Shown: positions 17,108-25,477 of the stretch, piece by piece
Layout of the letters: each line of letters begins with the position of its first letter
Numbering within the stretch: the stretch's first letter is position 1
NCBI RefSeq assembly: GCF_003045775.1
Contig: NZ_PXNS01000001.1
Location: 682,001 to 746,000 of the forward strand
Direction: 5' to 3'
Source: Halomonas litopenaei
Lineage (GTDB): Bacteria > Pseudomonadota > Gammaproteobacteria > Pseudomonadales > Halomonadaceae
DNA: 64,000 nucleotides
Notes under the pieces: generated by a model
Database searches by the model: none
The model's input: only the letters and a program-made list of their open reading frames with translations
Told to the model about the DNA's origin: nothing
Position numbers and translations under genes: made by a program

Positions 17108-18535
17108 ATGTCTCACCAGTCCAGTCTGATTGCTGACAACATCGAGCAGTATCTGCACGAGCACGAAAACAAGGACCTGTTGCGGTTCATCACCTGCGGC
17201 AGCGTCGATGACGGCAAGTCGACCCTGATCGGTCGCCTGCTGCACGATTCCAAGATGATCTTCGACGACCAGCTGGCGGCCATCACTCAGGCCTCCAAGA
17301 CCAAGGGCACCACCGGCGAAGAGGTGGATCTGGCGCTGCTGGTCGACGGTCTGCAGTCGGAGCGCGAGCAGGGCATCACCATCGATGTGGCCTATCGCTT
17401 CTTCTCCACCGACAAGCGCAAGTTCATCATCGCCGACACCCCGGGGCACGAGCAGTACACCCGCAACATGGCCACCGGTGCCTCCACCGCCGGCCTCGCG
17501 GTGATCCTGATCGACGCCCGTTACGGCGTGCAGACCCAGACCCGTCGTCATAGCTTCATCGCCGACCTGCTGGGCATCCAGCATCTGGTCATCGCGGTCA
17601 ACAAGATGGACCTGGTCGACTACTCCCAGGCGCGCTTCGACGAGATCGTCGCCGACTACCGCGCCTTCGCCGAGCAGCTCGACGCCAGCGACATTCACTT
17701 CGTGCCGCTGTCGGCGCTCAAGGGCGACAACGTGGTCGATCGCGGCGAGCGCCTCGACTGGTACCAGGGCCCGGCGCTGCTGGAGCTTCTGGAGACCGTG
17801 GAGGTCAGCCGCGACCAGAACCTGAGCGACCTGCGCTTCCCGGTGCAGTACGTCAATCGCCCCAATCTCGACTTCCGCGGCTACGCCGGCACCCTGGAGG
17901 CGGGCATCCTGCGCCCCGGCCAGGCGGTCAAGGCGTTGCCATCCAACAAGCTCAGCCGGGTCGAGCGTATCGTCACCTTCGAAGGCGATCTTGACGACGC
18001 CTACCCGAGCCAGGCCATCACCGTGACCCTGGAAGACGAGATCGATATCTCGCGTGGCGACTGGCTGGTGGCGGCGGACGCGGACATCACCCTGTCCAAT
18101 GCCTTCGACGCCGACATCGTGTGGATGCACGACGACGCCCTCGAGCCTGGGCGTCAGTACGATATCCGCATGGCCGGGCGCGCCGTGGCGGGACACGTCG
18201 ATGCCATCCACTATCAGGTCGACGTCAACAGCCTGGAGCGTCATGGCGCCGAGCGACTCGAGCTCAACGCCATCGCCCGCTGCCGGGTGGCGCTGACCGC
18301 CGAGGTACCCATCGATGACTACGCGCGGGTGCCTGGCACCGGCAGCTTTATCGTCATCGACCGGCTGACCAACGTCACCGTGGGCGCCGGCATGATTCGC
18401 GGTGCGGCCAGTGTCGAAGGCGGCGCTGCCGAGCAGGTCGACTGGGCCGGCTTCGAGCTGGAACTCAACGCCCTGGTGCGCAAGTACTTCCCCCACTGGG
18501 AAGCTAAGGACGTGCGCGAGCTGCTCAAGCGCTGA
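17108..18535 (+). CDS. cysN: Sulfate adenylyltransferase subunit 1 (GTPase)
   Basis: 475 residues. EF-Tu-like GTPase subunit that drives APS formation by CysD. G1 is [16 protein letters not shown]3 [17 protein letters not shown] and G4 NKMDLVDYS, with domains II/III beyond residue 240. It ends after the GTPase part, so no APS-kinase (CysC) is fused to it and no separate cysC is next to it. A strong hairpin follows the stop. Confidence 0.97.
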   Translation: MSHQSSLIADNIEQYLHEHENKDLLRFITCGSVDDGKSTLIGRLLHDSKMIFDDQLAAITQASKTKGTTGEEVDLALLVDGLQSEREQGITIDVAYRFFSTDKRKFIIADTPGHEQYTRNMATGASTAGLAVILIDARYGVQTQTRRHSFIADLLGIQHLVIAVNKMDLVDYSQARFDEIVADYRAFAEQLDASDIHFVPLSALKGDNVVDRGERLDWYQGPALLELLETVEVSRDQNLSDLRFPVQYVNRPNLDFRGYAGTLEAGILRPGQAVKALPSNKLSRVERIVTFEGDLDDAYPSQAITVTLEDEIDISRGDWLVAADADITLSNAFDADIVWMHDDALEPGRQYDIRMAGRAVAGHVDAIHYQVDVNSLERHGAERLELNAIARCRVALTAEVPIDDYARVPGTGSFIVIDRLTNVTVGAGMIRGAASVEGGAAEQVDWAGFELELNALVRKYFPHWEAKDVRELLKR

Positions 18536-18573
18536 CGTCCGGGACCGGCTTCACCATCGTTGGTTCGCTGCAA

Positions 18574-18607
18574 CAGCGGCCCCTGCGCTACGGCGCAGGG
18601 GCCGCTG
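18574..18607 (+). terminator. Strong hairpin after cysN
   Basis: CAGCGGCCCCTGCGC and its complement GCGCAGGGGCCGCTG flank a short loop; there is no clear T run. It is probably the end of the cysDN transcript. The remaining bases to 18809 contain no gene that I can support. Confidence 0.65.
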
Positions 18608-18809
18608 TCAGATGAGCACTGAAAGAGCACAGTAATAGCCGCTTCTCAGTGGCTTGGTTGAACCAGAATGCTAGTGCTTTTCGATGGGTTTAACTCCAAC
18701 TGCGCAGCCAGATGGTGGCGGGCTGGTGCCTGGGCTAGACCAAAGGCAGGATGCGTCGCGTGTGACGTCATGACGACGTCTTCCATTCCCCCACGGAAGC
18801 AGGGAGGGC

Positions 18810-19061
18810 ATGAACATGGTGGCCTGCCATCTCTATGACAATATCGAAATCGCCTGCCTGTACCATTTTCCGGTCAAGCTGTCGCTGCGAGACGGTGACG
18901 AGAAGCACGGCGAGGCACTGGATACCGCCTTCAACGAGGATCGCGAGGAGTGTCTGTCGCTGAAGACAGAGCGCGGCGAGCGCATGGTAGTGCTCGACGA
19001 CATTACCCGCATGGAAGTGCTGGTCGACAACCCCCATTTCATGGTGCTGGACTTCGTGTGA
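18810..19061 (+). CDS. rof: Rho-binding antiterminator (Rof-like)
   Basis: 83 residues. Sm-like small protein of the Rof/YaeO type, which binds Rho and inhibits termination. CHLYDNIEIACLYHFPVKLS matches the YDxxExAC signature near the N-terminus, followed by an L-x-DG strand and VLDDITRMEVLVDNP. GGGAGGG lies 4 bases before the ATG. It is a single gene between the cysN hairpin and a strong terminator. Symbol assigned by similarity only. Confidence 0.75.
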   Translation: MNMVACHLYDNIEIACLYHFPVKLSLRDGDEKHGEALDTAFNEDREECLSLKTERGERMVVLDDITRMEVLVDNPHFMVLDFV

Positions 19062-19070
19062 CGCGGGTCC

Positions 19071-19116
19071 GCCCCTGACATAGCCCCTGACACCGCCCCT
19101 GACACTGCCCCTGACG
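19071..19116. repeat. Four tandem ~12-bp repeats (GCCCCTGACAY)
   Basis: GCCCCTGACATA, GCCCCTGACACC, GCCCCTGACACT and GCCCCTGAC lie directly between the rof-like stop codon and the terminator stem. Confidence 0.75.
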
Positions 19117-19151
19117 ACGACGCCCCGCTGACTGGATCAGCGGGGCGTCGT
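19117..19151 (+). terminator. Terminator after rof-like gene
   Basis: A perfect 15-bp stem, ACGACGCCCCGCTGA paired with TCAGCGGGGCGTCGT, with a 5-base loop and a weak T-containing tail (GTCTTAT). Confidence 0.75.
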
Positions 19152-19158
19152 GTCTTAT

Positions 19159-19188
19159 GGGGGCAGGGGGGGCAGGGGGGGGCGCGGG
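19159..19188 (+). other. Potential G-quadruplex tract at the cmoB 3' end
   Basis: Four G runs of 5, 7, 8 and 3 bases are separated by CA, CA and CGC, directly beyond the cmoB stop codon (cmoB is on the opposite strand, so its mRNA would carry the C-rich strand). It fits the G3+N1-7 rule for intramolecular quadruplexes. Confidence 0.7.
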
Positions 19189-19189
19189 A

Positions 19190-20194
19190 TCAGGCTGGGC
19201 GCGTCGCGATCACTACGGCCCGACGTGGGGCCGGGTGGCCTTCTCGGGTCAGGTGGGGGCGTTCAGGGTCCAGGAAGTCACCCAGCGACTGAAAGGTCAT
19301 CCAGTCGGTGGAGCGCTGCTCCTCCAGGCTGGTGGGTGCTTCATCCACCACCCGAACGTCGCGAAAGCCGACCTTCTCGAGCCAGCCCACCAGGGCGCGT
19401 GACGATGGCAGGAAGTAGACATTGGGCATCGCCGCGTAGCGATCGCCCGGCACCAGCACCCGGGTCTCGTCGCCTTCCACCACCAGCGTCTCGAGCACCA
19501 GTTCGCCGCCCCGACGCAGGGCGTCGCGTAGCTGTATCAGATGGTCGAGGGGGGAAGGGCGGTGGTAGAGCACGCCCATGGAGAACACGCTGTCGAAGAA
19601 GCCCAGGCCCTGGGGCACATCGTCGATGCCCACCGGCAGGAAGTGGGTGCGCCCGCCGTCGGCATCGCCGACGAAGTGCTTGACCGCTTGGAACTGCCAG
19701 TAGAAGCGCGGTGAGGGATCGATCACCAGCACGAAGTCGGCACCGGCGCCGGCCATGCGCCAGGCGTGATAGCCGTTGCCGCCACCCACGTCGAGCACCC
19801 GTCGACCGCGCAGCGGCGACAGGTGCGGCGCCAGCCGCTGCCACTTCCAGTCCGAGCGCCACTCGGTATCGATCGCGATGCCTGCCAGCCGGTACGGGCC
19901 CTTGCGCCACGGCATCAGCGCGCGCAGCAGGTTCTCGCTCTGGCGACGACGACTGTCATCAAGCTCCAGCTCGACCGTGACCTCGTCGCGATCGAGCTGA
20001 ACCTGGCGCTTGTCGGGCAGCGCCGGCAGCTTGGCCACCGCCTTCTCCCAGGCCGGCAGGTCGCCGTGACGCTGGCGGTCGAGGCCACGGGCGAACTGCT
20101 CGGGCAGGCGGGCAAGCCAGTCGCCCATGCCGGCGTGGCGGAAGGATTGCTCGAGAAAGGCGCGGTACACATCGCGCTGATGCTCGGGAATCAT
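19190..20194 (-). CDS. cmoB: tRNA U34 carboxymethyltransferase CmoB
   Basis: 334 residues. Transfers the carboxymethyl group of carboxy-SAM to 5-hydroxyuridine 34, giving cmo5U in tRNAs. SAM-fold motifs are VLDVGGGNGYHAWRMAGAGA, IDPSPRFYWQFQAVKHF and VFSMGVLYHRPSPLDHL, all typical of CmoB; the C-terminus carries RSTDWMTFQSLGDFLDP. It overlaps cmoA by 4 bases downstream of it, forming the usual cmoAB operon. Confidence 0.95.
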   Translation of the reverse strand: MIPEHQRDVYRAFLEQSFRHAGMGDWLARLPEQFARGLDRQRHGDLPAWEKAVAKLPALPDKRQVQLDRDEVTVELELDDSRRRQSENLLRALMPWRKGPYRLAGIAIDTEWRSDWKWQRLAPHLSPLRGRRVLDVGGGNGYHAWRMAGAGADFVLVIDPSPRFYWQFQAVKHFVGDADGGRTHFLPVGIDDVPQGLGFFDSVFSMGVLYHRPSPLDHLIQLRDALRRGGELVLETLVVEGDETRVLVPGDRYAAMPNVYFLPSSRALVGWLEKVGFRDVRVVDEAPTSLEEQRSTDWMTFQSLGDFLDPERPHLTREGHPAPRRAVVIATRPA

Positions 20195-20928
20195 TTGAAG
20201 GCCACCATGGAGGCGAAATTCAGATACTGAAACCAGGTCAGCGAGCGTGCAAAGCCTACCCGCGCAAGGCGCTGGTGGTGCTGCTCCAGGGTGTCGGGCA
20301 CCAGCACGTTCTCCAGCGCGTTGCGCTTCTGGCTGATCTCCAGGTCGCTGTAGCCATTGGCGCGCTTGAAGTCGTGATAGCGCTCCACCAGCCAGGCATT
20401 GTCCTGTTCGTCACCGGCCTTGATCTTCTCCGACAGGATCAACACACCGCCGGGCTCCAGCGCCTGGTAGAGCTTCTCGAGCACACCATCGCGGTCTTCC
20501 GGGGCCAGAAACTGCAGCGTGAAATTCAACACGATCATGCCGCTGGGACGGTAGTCGAGGTGGCGGATGTCGCCTTCGATCACCTCGATGGCGTGGTCGG
20601 GGCACTCGTGCTCGAGGGTCTGGCGGGCGCGCTCGACCATCGCCGGGGACAGGTCGACCCCGGTCAGGCTGAAGGCGTCCCTGGGTAGCTGGCCGGCCAG
20701 CGCCAGGCCCACGGCGCCAAGCGAGCAGCCAAGGTCATAGACGTGGGCGCCGTGGCGCAGGTGGCGCTCGGCGATCACCCCCAGCATGCCGAGGATCTGG
20801 CCGTAGCCGGGGACCGATCGGCGAATCATGTCGGGGAAGCAGGCGACGACCCGCTCGTCGAACGAAAAGCGCGCCACCTTGTCCAGGGGTGTGGAAAAGA
20901 TGGCGTCACGGTAAGATGCGTCACTCAT
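20191..20928 (-). CDS. cmoA: Carboxy-S-adenosyl-L-methionine synthase CmoA
   Basis: 245 residues. Makes carboxy-SAM from SAM and prephenate for CmoB. The VYDLGCSLGAVGLAL SAM motif, the early FDERVVACFPDMIRRSVPGY and the NFTLQFLAPEDRDGVLEKLY segment are CmoA hallmarks. It starts at 20928 and its end overlaps cmoB. It is divergent from pgi across about 130 bases. Confidence 0.95.
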   Translation of the reverse strand: MSDASYRDAIFSTPLDKVARFSFDERVVACFPDMIRRSVPGYGQILGMLGVIAERHLRHGAHVYDLGCSLGAVGLALAGQLPRDAFSLTGVDLSPAMVERARQTLEHECPDHAIEVIEGDIRHLDYRPSGMIVLNFTLQFLAPEDRDGVLEKLYQALEPGGVLILSEKIKAGDEQDNAWLVERYHDFKRANGYSDLEISQKRNALENVLVPDTLEQHHQRLARVGFARSLTWFQYLNFASMVAFK

Positions 20929-21055
20929 GGATTGCCAGTGTTGTCGGGCTCGGGGGGAGTGATTGTACGCGCCCCGCGGTCAGGCTGCACGATGAGGCTT
21001 GCCGTCGCCGTTCGGCCCAGCTTTGCCCACCAGACAGGGCCCAAGGAGAGGAATC

Positions 21056-22723
21056 ATGCCATCGATCGATCAAACGCCGGCCTGGCAGGCGTTGAAGCAG
21101 AAGGCACAGGAAGTCGGCAAGCGGCACCTGTGCGACATGTTTCGCGAGGATGCCGGGCGATTTGCCACCTTCAGCCACGAGGCTGCGGGGCTGAAACTCG
21201 ACCTGTCCAAGCAGCGCTGGGACCAGCAGACCCTCGAGGATCTGCTGGCGCTGGCCGACGAGGCCGGCGTGCCCGACGCCATCCGTCGCCTGCTGGCCGG
21301 TGAGCGGGTCAACGTCAGTGAGGACCGCCCTGCGCTGCATACCGCGCTGCGTCTGCCGCAGGATGCATCTCTGGTGGTCGAAGGCGAGGATCTGGTGCCG
21401 GCGGTGCACGCCACCCTGGACAAGATGGCGACCATGGTCGAGCGCTTCCATTCCGGCCAGTGGCGCGGCGCCACCGGCAAGCCGATCCGTGACGTGGTCA
21501 ACCTGGGGGTCGGGGGCTCCGACCTGGGGCCGCTGATGGTGACCCACGCCCTGGCCGACTATCGCCCGGCGGATACCCATCCGGTCGAGGTCCACTTCGC
21601 CTCGACCATGGACGGCTCCCAGCTGGTCGACTACCTGATGCGCTTCGACCCCGAGACCACGTTGTTCGTGCTGTCGTCGAAGTCCTTCACCACCATCGAT
21701 ACCCTTTCAAACGCCAACACCGCGCGGGATTGGCTGCTGTCCCGGCTGGTCGAGGCGCGCCAGGAGGGCGTGGATCGCGAGCTGGTGCTGCGCCAGCACT
21801 TCATCGGTGTCTCGGCAAGCCCGGACAAGATGGCCGAGTGGGGCATCGCCTGCGACCACCAGCTCGAGTTCTGGGAGTGGGTCGGCGGGCGCTACTCGCT
21901 GTGGGGTGGCATCGGCCTGCCCATCGCCCTGGTCATCGGCATGGACGGCTTCCGCGACTTCCTGGCCGGCGCCCACGCCATGGACGTGCACTTCCAGAAG
22001 GCGCCGCTCGAGGACAATCTGCCGGTGCTGCTGGCGCTGGCCGGTATCTGGAACAACAACTTCCTGGATATCCGTGCCCACTCGATTCTGCCCTACGACG
22101 GACGCCTGGAATACTTCGCCGCCTACCTCGAACAGCTCGAGATGGAGTCCAACGGCAAGTCGGTGACCAACGACGGCGATATCGTCGACTACTCCACCTG
22201 TCCGGTGCTGTGGGGCCAGCTCGGGCCCAACGCCCAGCACGCCTTCTACCAGTTGCTGCACCAGGGCACCCAGGCGGTGGAGTGCGACTTTATTGCGCCG
22301 CTGGCCCGCTACGATGACGTCGAGGATCCGGCCACCCGCGAGCACCTGATGGGCCAGCACCGGCTGACGCTGGCCAACTGCTTCGCCCAGTCCCGCGTAT
22401 TGATGCTGGGCGACGACGCCATCGCCGATGACGGTCCCAGGCCCGAGCACAAGCGCTATCGTGGCAACCAGCCCTCGACCACCCTGCTGCTGGAGCGGTT
22501 GACCCCGCAGACTCTGGGCGCGTTGATCGCCCTCTACGAGCACAAGGTGTTCGTCCAGGCCACCATCTGGGGTATCAATCCCTTCGACCAGTGGGGCGTT
22601 GAACTGGGCAAGAAGATCGCCAACGAGACCCGTGACATCATCGAGGGGCGCCAGGGCCTGGAGGCGATGGATGACTCCACCCGCGGGCTGATCGAGGCCA
22701 CCTGGCAAGCCGCGCGGGACTGA
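21056..22723 (+). CDS. pgi: Glucose-6-phosphate isomerase
   Basis: 555 residues. Interconverts glucose 6-phosphate and fructose 6-phosphate. PGI signatures are present: VNLGVGGSDLGPLMVTHAL, FVLSSKSFTTIDTLSNA, the GGRYSLWGGIGLPIAL segment and the C-terminal GINPFDQWGVELGKKIA. ATG 21056 is preceded by AAGGAGAGGAATC; the frame runs open 19 codons further but without a comparable ribosome site. It separates cmoAB from the yqiA-parE cluster. Confidence 0.97.
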   Translation: MPSIDQTPAWQALKQKAQEVGKRHLCDMFREDAGRFATFSHEAAGLKLDLSKQRWDQQTLEDLLALADEAGVPDAIRRLLAGERVNVSEDRPALHTALRLPQDASLVVEGEDLVPAVHATLDKMATMVERFHSGQWRGATGKPIRDVVNLGVGGSDLGPLMVTHALADYRPADTHPVEVHFASTMDGSQLVDYLMRFDPETTLFVLSSKSFTTIDTLSNANTARDWLLSRLVEARQEGVDRELVLRQHFIGVSASPDKMAEWGIACDHQLEFWEWVGGRYSLWGGIGLPIALVIGMDGFRDFLAGAHAMDVHFQKAPLEDNLPVLLALAGIWNNNFLDIRAHSILPYDGRLEYFAAYLEQLEMESNGKSVTNDGDIVDYSTCPVLWGQLGPNAQHAFYQLLHQGTQAVECDFIAPLARYDDVEDPATREHLMGQHRLTLANCFAQSRVLMLGDDAIADDGPRPEHKRYRGNQPSTTLLLERLTPQTLGALIALYEHKVFVQATIWGINPFDQWGVELGKKIANETRDIIEGRQGLEAMDDSTRGLIEATWQAARD

Positions 22724-22759
22724 TGGCCGTTGGCATGAGTGATGGCGATAGCGACAGCG

Positions 22760-22777
22760 CCCCTGCGGGCGCAGGGG
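22760..22777 (+). terminator. Short GC hairpin after pgi
   Basis: CCCCTGCG and CGCAGGGG with a 2-base loop lie 37 bases after the pgi stop codon. There is no T run, so termination is uncertain. Confidence 0.45.
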
Positions 22778-22814
22778 AGGGTCGAAAACTGGCCATTTAT
22801 ACAGGTTTTCCGTT

Positions 22815-23453
22815 ATGCTGAGCCCATCAACAGCGTCGAGTGCTGCCGCAGCGAGCGGCGTGCTCTACCTGCATGGATTCAATAGTGCCGGCGCCTCGCC
22901 CAAGGCGCGGCTGATCAAGGCCGCCTGTGCGGAGCTGGGGCTTCCCTGCGAGACCCCGGACCTGTCCTCGCAGGCGGCCGACGCCCTGCGGCTCGCCGAA
23001 TCGCTGTTACCCCGGCTGGGGCCCAGCCCGATGCTGATGGGCAGCTCCATGGGCGGTTTTCTGGCCACGGTGCTGGCAGAGCGCCATGAGCTGCCGGCGG
23101 TACTGGTCAATCCGGCGGTGCGACCGGCCAGGCTGGTCGACACCATGCTCGGCGAGAGCTTCGTCAACGCCTACACCGGTGAGCGTTTCGTGGTCGAGCA
23201 GGGCCACCGTGACCAGATCGCCGAGATGACGCCGGAGGTAGTGACCCCCGGGCGCTATCTGCTGCTGCTGGTGACCGAGGACGAGACGCTGGACAGCGCC
23301 GACGCCTTCGCCGCCTACCGCGGGGCCAAGGCGATCCTGCATCCCGGCGGCGAGCACGGCTTCAATGCCCTGGCCGACTACCTGCCGGCGGTGTTCGCCC
23401 ACGGTGGCCACGCCCTGGCGCCCGGGCGAGTGGCGCCGGTACCGGCCGAGTGA
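22815..23453 (+). CDS. yqiA: YqiA-family esterase
   Basis: 212 residues, alpha/beta-hydrolase of the UPF0227/YqiA type. VLYLHGFNSAGASPKARLI opens the fold, the nucleophile elbow is GSSMGG (Ser about residue 77), the acidic residue is in LLVTEDETLD and the catalytic His in PGGEHGF. The physiological substrate is unknown. It lies 56 bases before parE, as in E. coli, where the two are neighbours. Confidence 0.9.
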   Translation: MLSPSTASSAAAASGVLYLHGFNSAGASPKARLIKAACAELGLPCETPDLSSQAADALRLAESLLPRLGPSPMLMGSSMGGFLATVLAERHELPAVLVNPAVRPARLVDTMLGESFVNAYTGERFVVEQGHRDQIAEMTPEVVTPGRYLLLLVTEDETLDSADAFAAYRGAKAILHPGGEHGFNALADYLPAVFAHGGHALAPGRVAPVPAE

Positions 23454-23508
23454 GCCGTTCAGTCGACGGCGCAAAGACGATCCCAGTCATCCTGATGATG
23501 GACCACGC

Positions 23509-25389
23509 ATGACCCAATACAGTGCCAGTTCGATCGAGGTGCTTTCCGGGCTGGAGCCCGTTCGCAAGCGCCCCGGCATGTACACCGACACCTCCCGTCC
23601 GAATCACCTGGTCCAGGAGGTCATCGACAACAGCGTCGACGAGGCGCTCGCCGAACACGCCAACGAGATCCGCGTGGTACTGCGGGACGACGGCGGCATC
23701 GAGGTGACGGACAACGGTCGCGGCATGCCCATCGACGTTCACCCGGAGCACGGGGTGTCGGGGATCGAGCTGATCATGACTCGGCTGCACGCCGGCGGTA
23801 AGTTCTCCTCGTCGAGCTACCGCTTCTCCGGCGGCCTGCACGGGGTCGGGGTGTCGGTGGTCAACGCCCTGTCGCGACGCCTCGAGGTCGAGGTCCTGCG
23901 CGACGGCGAGCGCCACGCCATGGCCTTCGAGCACGGCGACAAGGTCGAGGACCTGCACGTCATCGGCACCGCCGCCAAGCGTGCCAAGGGCACCCTGGTG
24001 CGCTTCTGGCCGGATACCAGCTACTTCGATAGCCCCAACCTGGCGGTGGGACGGCTCAAGCACCTGCTGCGGGCCAAGGCGGTACTCTGCCCCGGCCTCA
24101 AAGTGGAGCTGGTGGAAGCCGACGGCACCGCCACCACCTGGCAGTTCGCGGACGGTCTGCGCGACTATCTGGCCCAGACCACCGACGGCTACGAGGTGCT
24201 GCCGAGCTCGCCCTTCGTCGGTCACTTCGCCGACGACGAGCAGGGGGTGGACTGGGCGATTCAGTGGTTGCCCGAAGGCGGCGACTCGCTGATGGAAAGC
24301 TACGTCAACCTGATCCCCACCGCCCAGGGCGGTACCCACGTCAATGGCCTGCGTTCCGGCCTGCTCGAGGCACTCAAGGAATTCTGCGAGTACCGCAGCC
24401 TGCTGCCGCGCGGGGTCAAGCTGACCGCCGAGGACCTGTGGGAGCGGGTCGCCTACGTGCTGTCGGTAAAGATGCTCGATCCGCAGTTCGCCGGCCAGAC
24501 CAAGGAGCGGCTGTCGTCACGCACCGTGGCGGGCTTCGTCTCCGGCGTCGTCAAGGACGCCTTCTCGCTGTGGCTCAACCACCATGTCGACCAGGCCGAG
24601 GCGCTGGCCGAACTGGTGATCAGCGCCGCCCAGCGGCGCCAGAAGAGCTCGAAGAAGGTGGCACGCAAGAAGGTCACCTCCGGCCCTGCGCTGCCCGGCA
24701 AGCTGGCCGACTGCAGTGGCCAGGACCCGGCCTTGAGCGAGCTGTTTCTGGTCGAGGGTGACAGCGCCGGGGGCAGCGCCAAGCAGGCGCGCAACCGCGA
24801 GACCCAGGCGATCCTGCCGCTGCGCGGCAAGATCCTCAACACCTGGGAGGTCGACTCCCACGATATCTACGGCTCCCAGGAGGTCCACGACATCGCCGTG
24901 GCCATCGGCGCCGACCCGGCCAGCGCCGACCTGTCCAAGCTGCGCTATCACAAGATCTGCATCCTCGCCGATGCCGACTCCGACGGGCTGCACATCGCCA
25001 CCCTCCTGTGTGCGCTGTTCGTGCGCCACTTTCCGTCGCTGGTCGACGCCGGCCACGTCTTCGTCGCCATGCCGCCCTTGTACCGCATCGACCTTGGCAA
25101 GGAGGTCTACTACGCCCTGGACGAGAGCGAGAAGGCGGCCATCCTGCGCAAGCTGGAAGGCAAGCGCGGCACCCCCAACGTGCAGCGCTTCAAGGGCCTT
25201 GGCGAGATGAGCCCGCTGCAGCTGCGCGAGACCACCATGGCGGTAGAGACCCGGCGGCTGGTACAGCTGACCCGGGAGGAGGGCGACGGCACCATGGAGA
25301 TGATGGACATGCTGCTGGCCAAGAAGCGCGCCTCGGACCGCAAGAGCTGGCTCGAGGACTACGGCAACCTGGCGGATATCGAAGTGTGA
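23509..25389 (+). CDS. parE: DNA topoisomerase IV subunit B
   Basis: 626 residues. ATPase subunit of topoisomerase IV, which decatenates daughter chromosomes. GHKL motifs are EVIDNSVDEALAEHANEI and DNGRGMPIDVHPEHGVSG, with FSGGLHGVGVSVVNALS. The TOPRIM domain has FLVEGDSAGGSAKQARNR and DADSDGLHIATLLCALFVRH. The start at 23509 is the family start (MTQYSASSIEVLSGLEPVRK); the open frame before it overlaps yqiA. parC follows after 88 bases. Confidence 0.97.
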   Translation: MTQYSASSIEVLSGLEPVRKRPGMYTDTSRPNHLVQEVIDNSVDEALAEHANEIRVVLRDDGGIEVTDNGRGMPIDVHPEHGVSGIELIMTRLHAGGKFSSSSYRFSGGLHGVGVSVVNALSRRLEVEVLRDGERHAMAFEHGDKVEDLHVIGTAAKRAKGTLVRFWPDTSYFDSPNLAVGRLKHLLRAKAVLCPGLKVELVEADGTATTWQFADGLRDYLAQTTDGYEVLPSSPFVGHFADDEQGVDWAIQWLPEGGDSLMESYVNLIPTAQGGTHVNGLRSGLLEALKEFCEYRSLLPRGVKLTAEDLWERVAYVLSVKMLDPQFAGQTKERLSSRTVAGFVSGVVKDAFSLWLNHHVDQAEALAELVISAAQRRQKSSKKVARKKVTSGPALPGKLADCSGQDPALSELFLVEGDSAGGSAKQARNRETQAILPLRGKILNTWEVDSHDIYGSQEVHDIAVAIGADPASADLSKLRYHKICILADADSDGLHIATLLCALFVRHFPSLVDAGHVFVAMPPLYRIDLGKEVYYALDESEKAAILRKLEGKRGTPNVQRFKGLGEMSPLQLRETTMAVETRRLVQLTREEGDGTMEMMDMLLAKKRASDRKSWLEDYGNLADIEV

Positions 25390-25477
25390 CGGGCCGCCAT
25401 CGCGGTGACTTGCACGCAGTGACGCTCCCGGATTTCACGTCGTCGGTTCAGGCGACCAGGATTGAGAACGAGGGATC

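Noticed and set aside
15962..18496. Very long open frame (844 codons) on the minus strand
   Set aside because: It lies antisense to cysD and cysN, both of which have clear motifs. GC-rich codon bias makes such antisense frames open by chance; the product has no recognisable domain.
19071..19116. Possible CRISPR-like array
   Set aside because: Units are directly adjacent without spacers.
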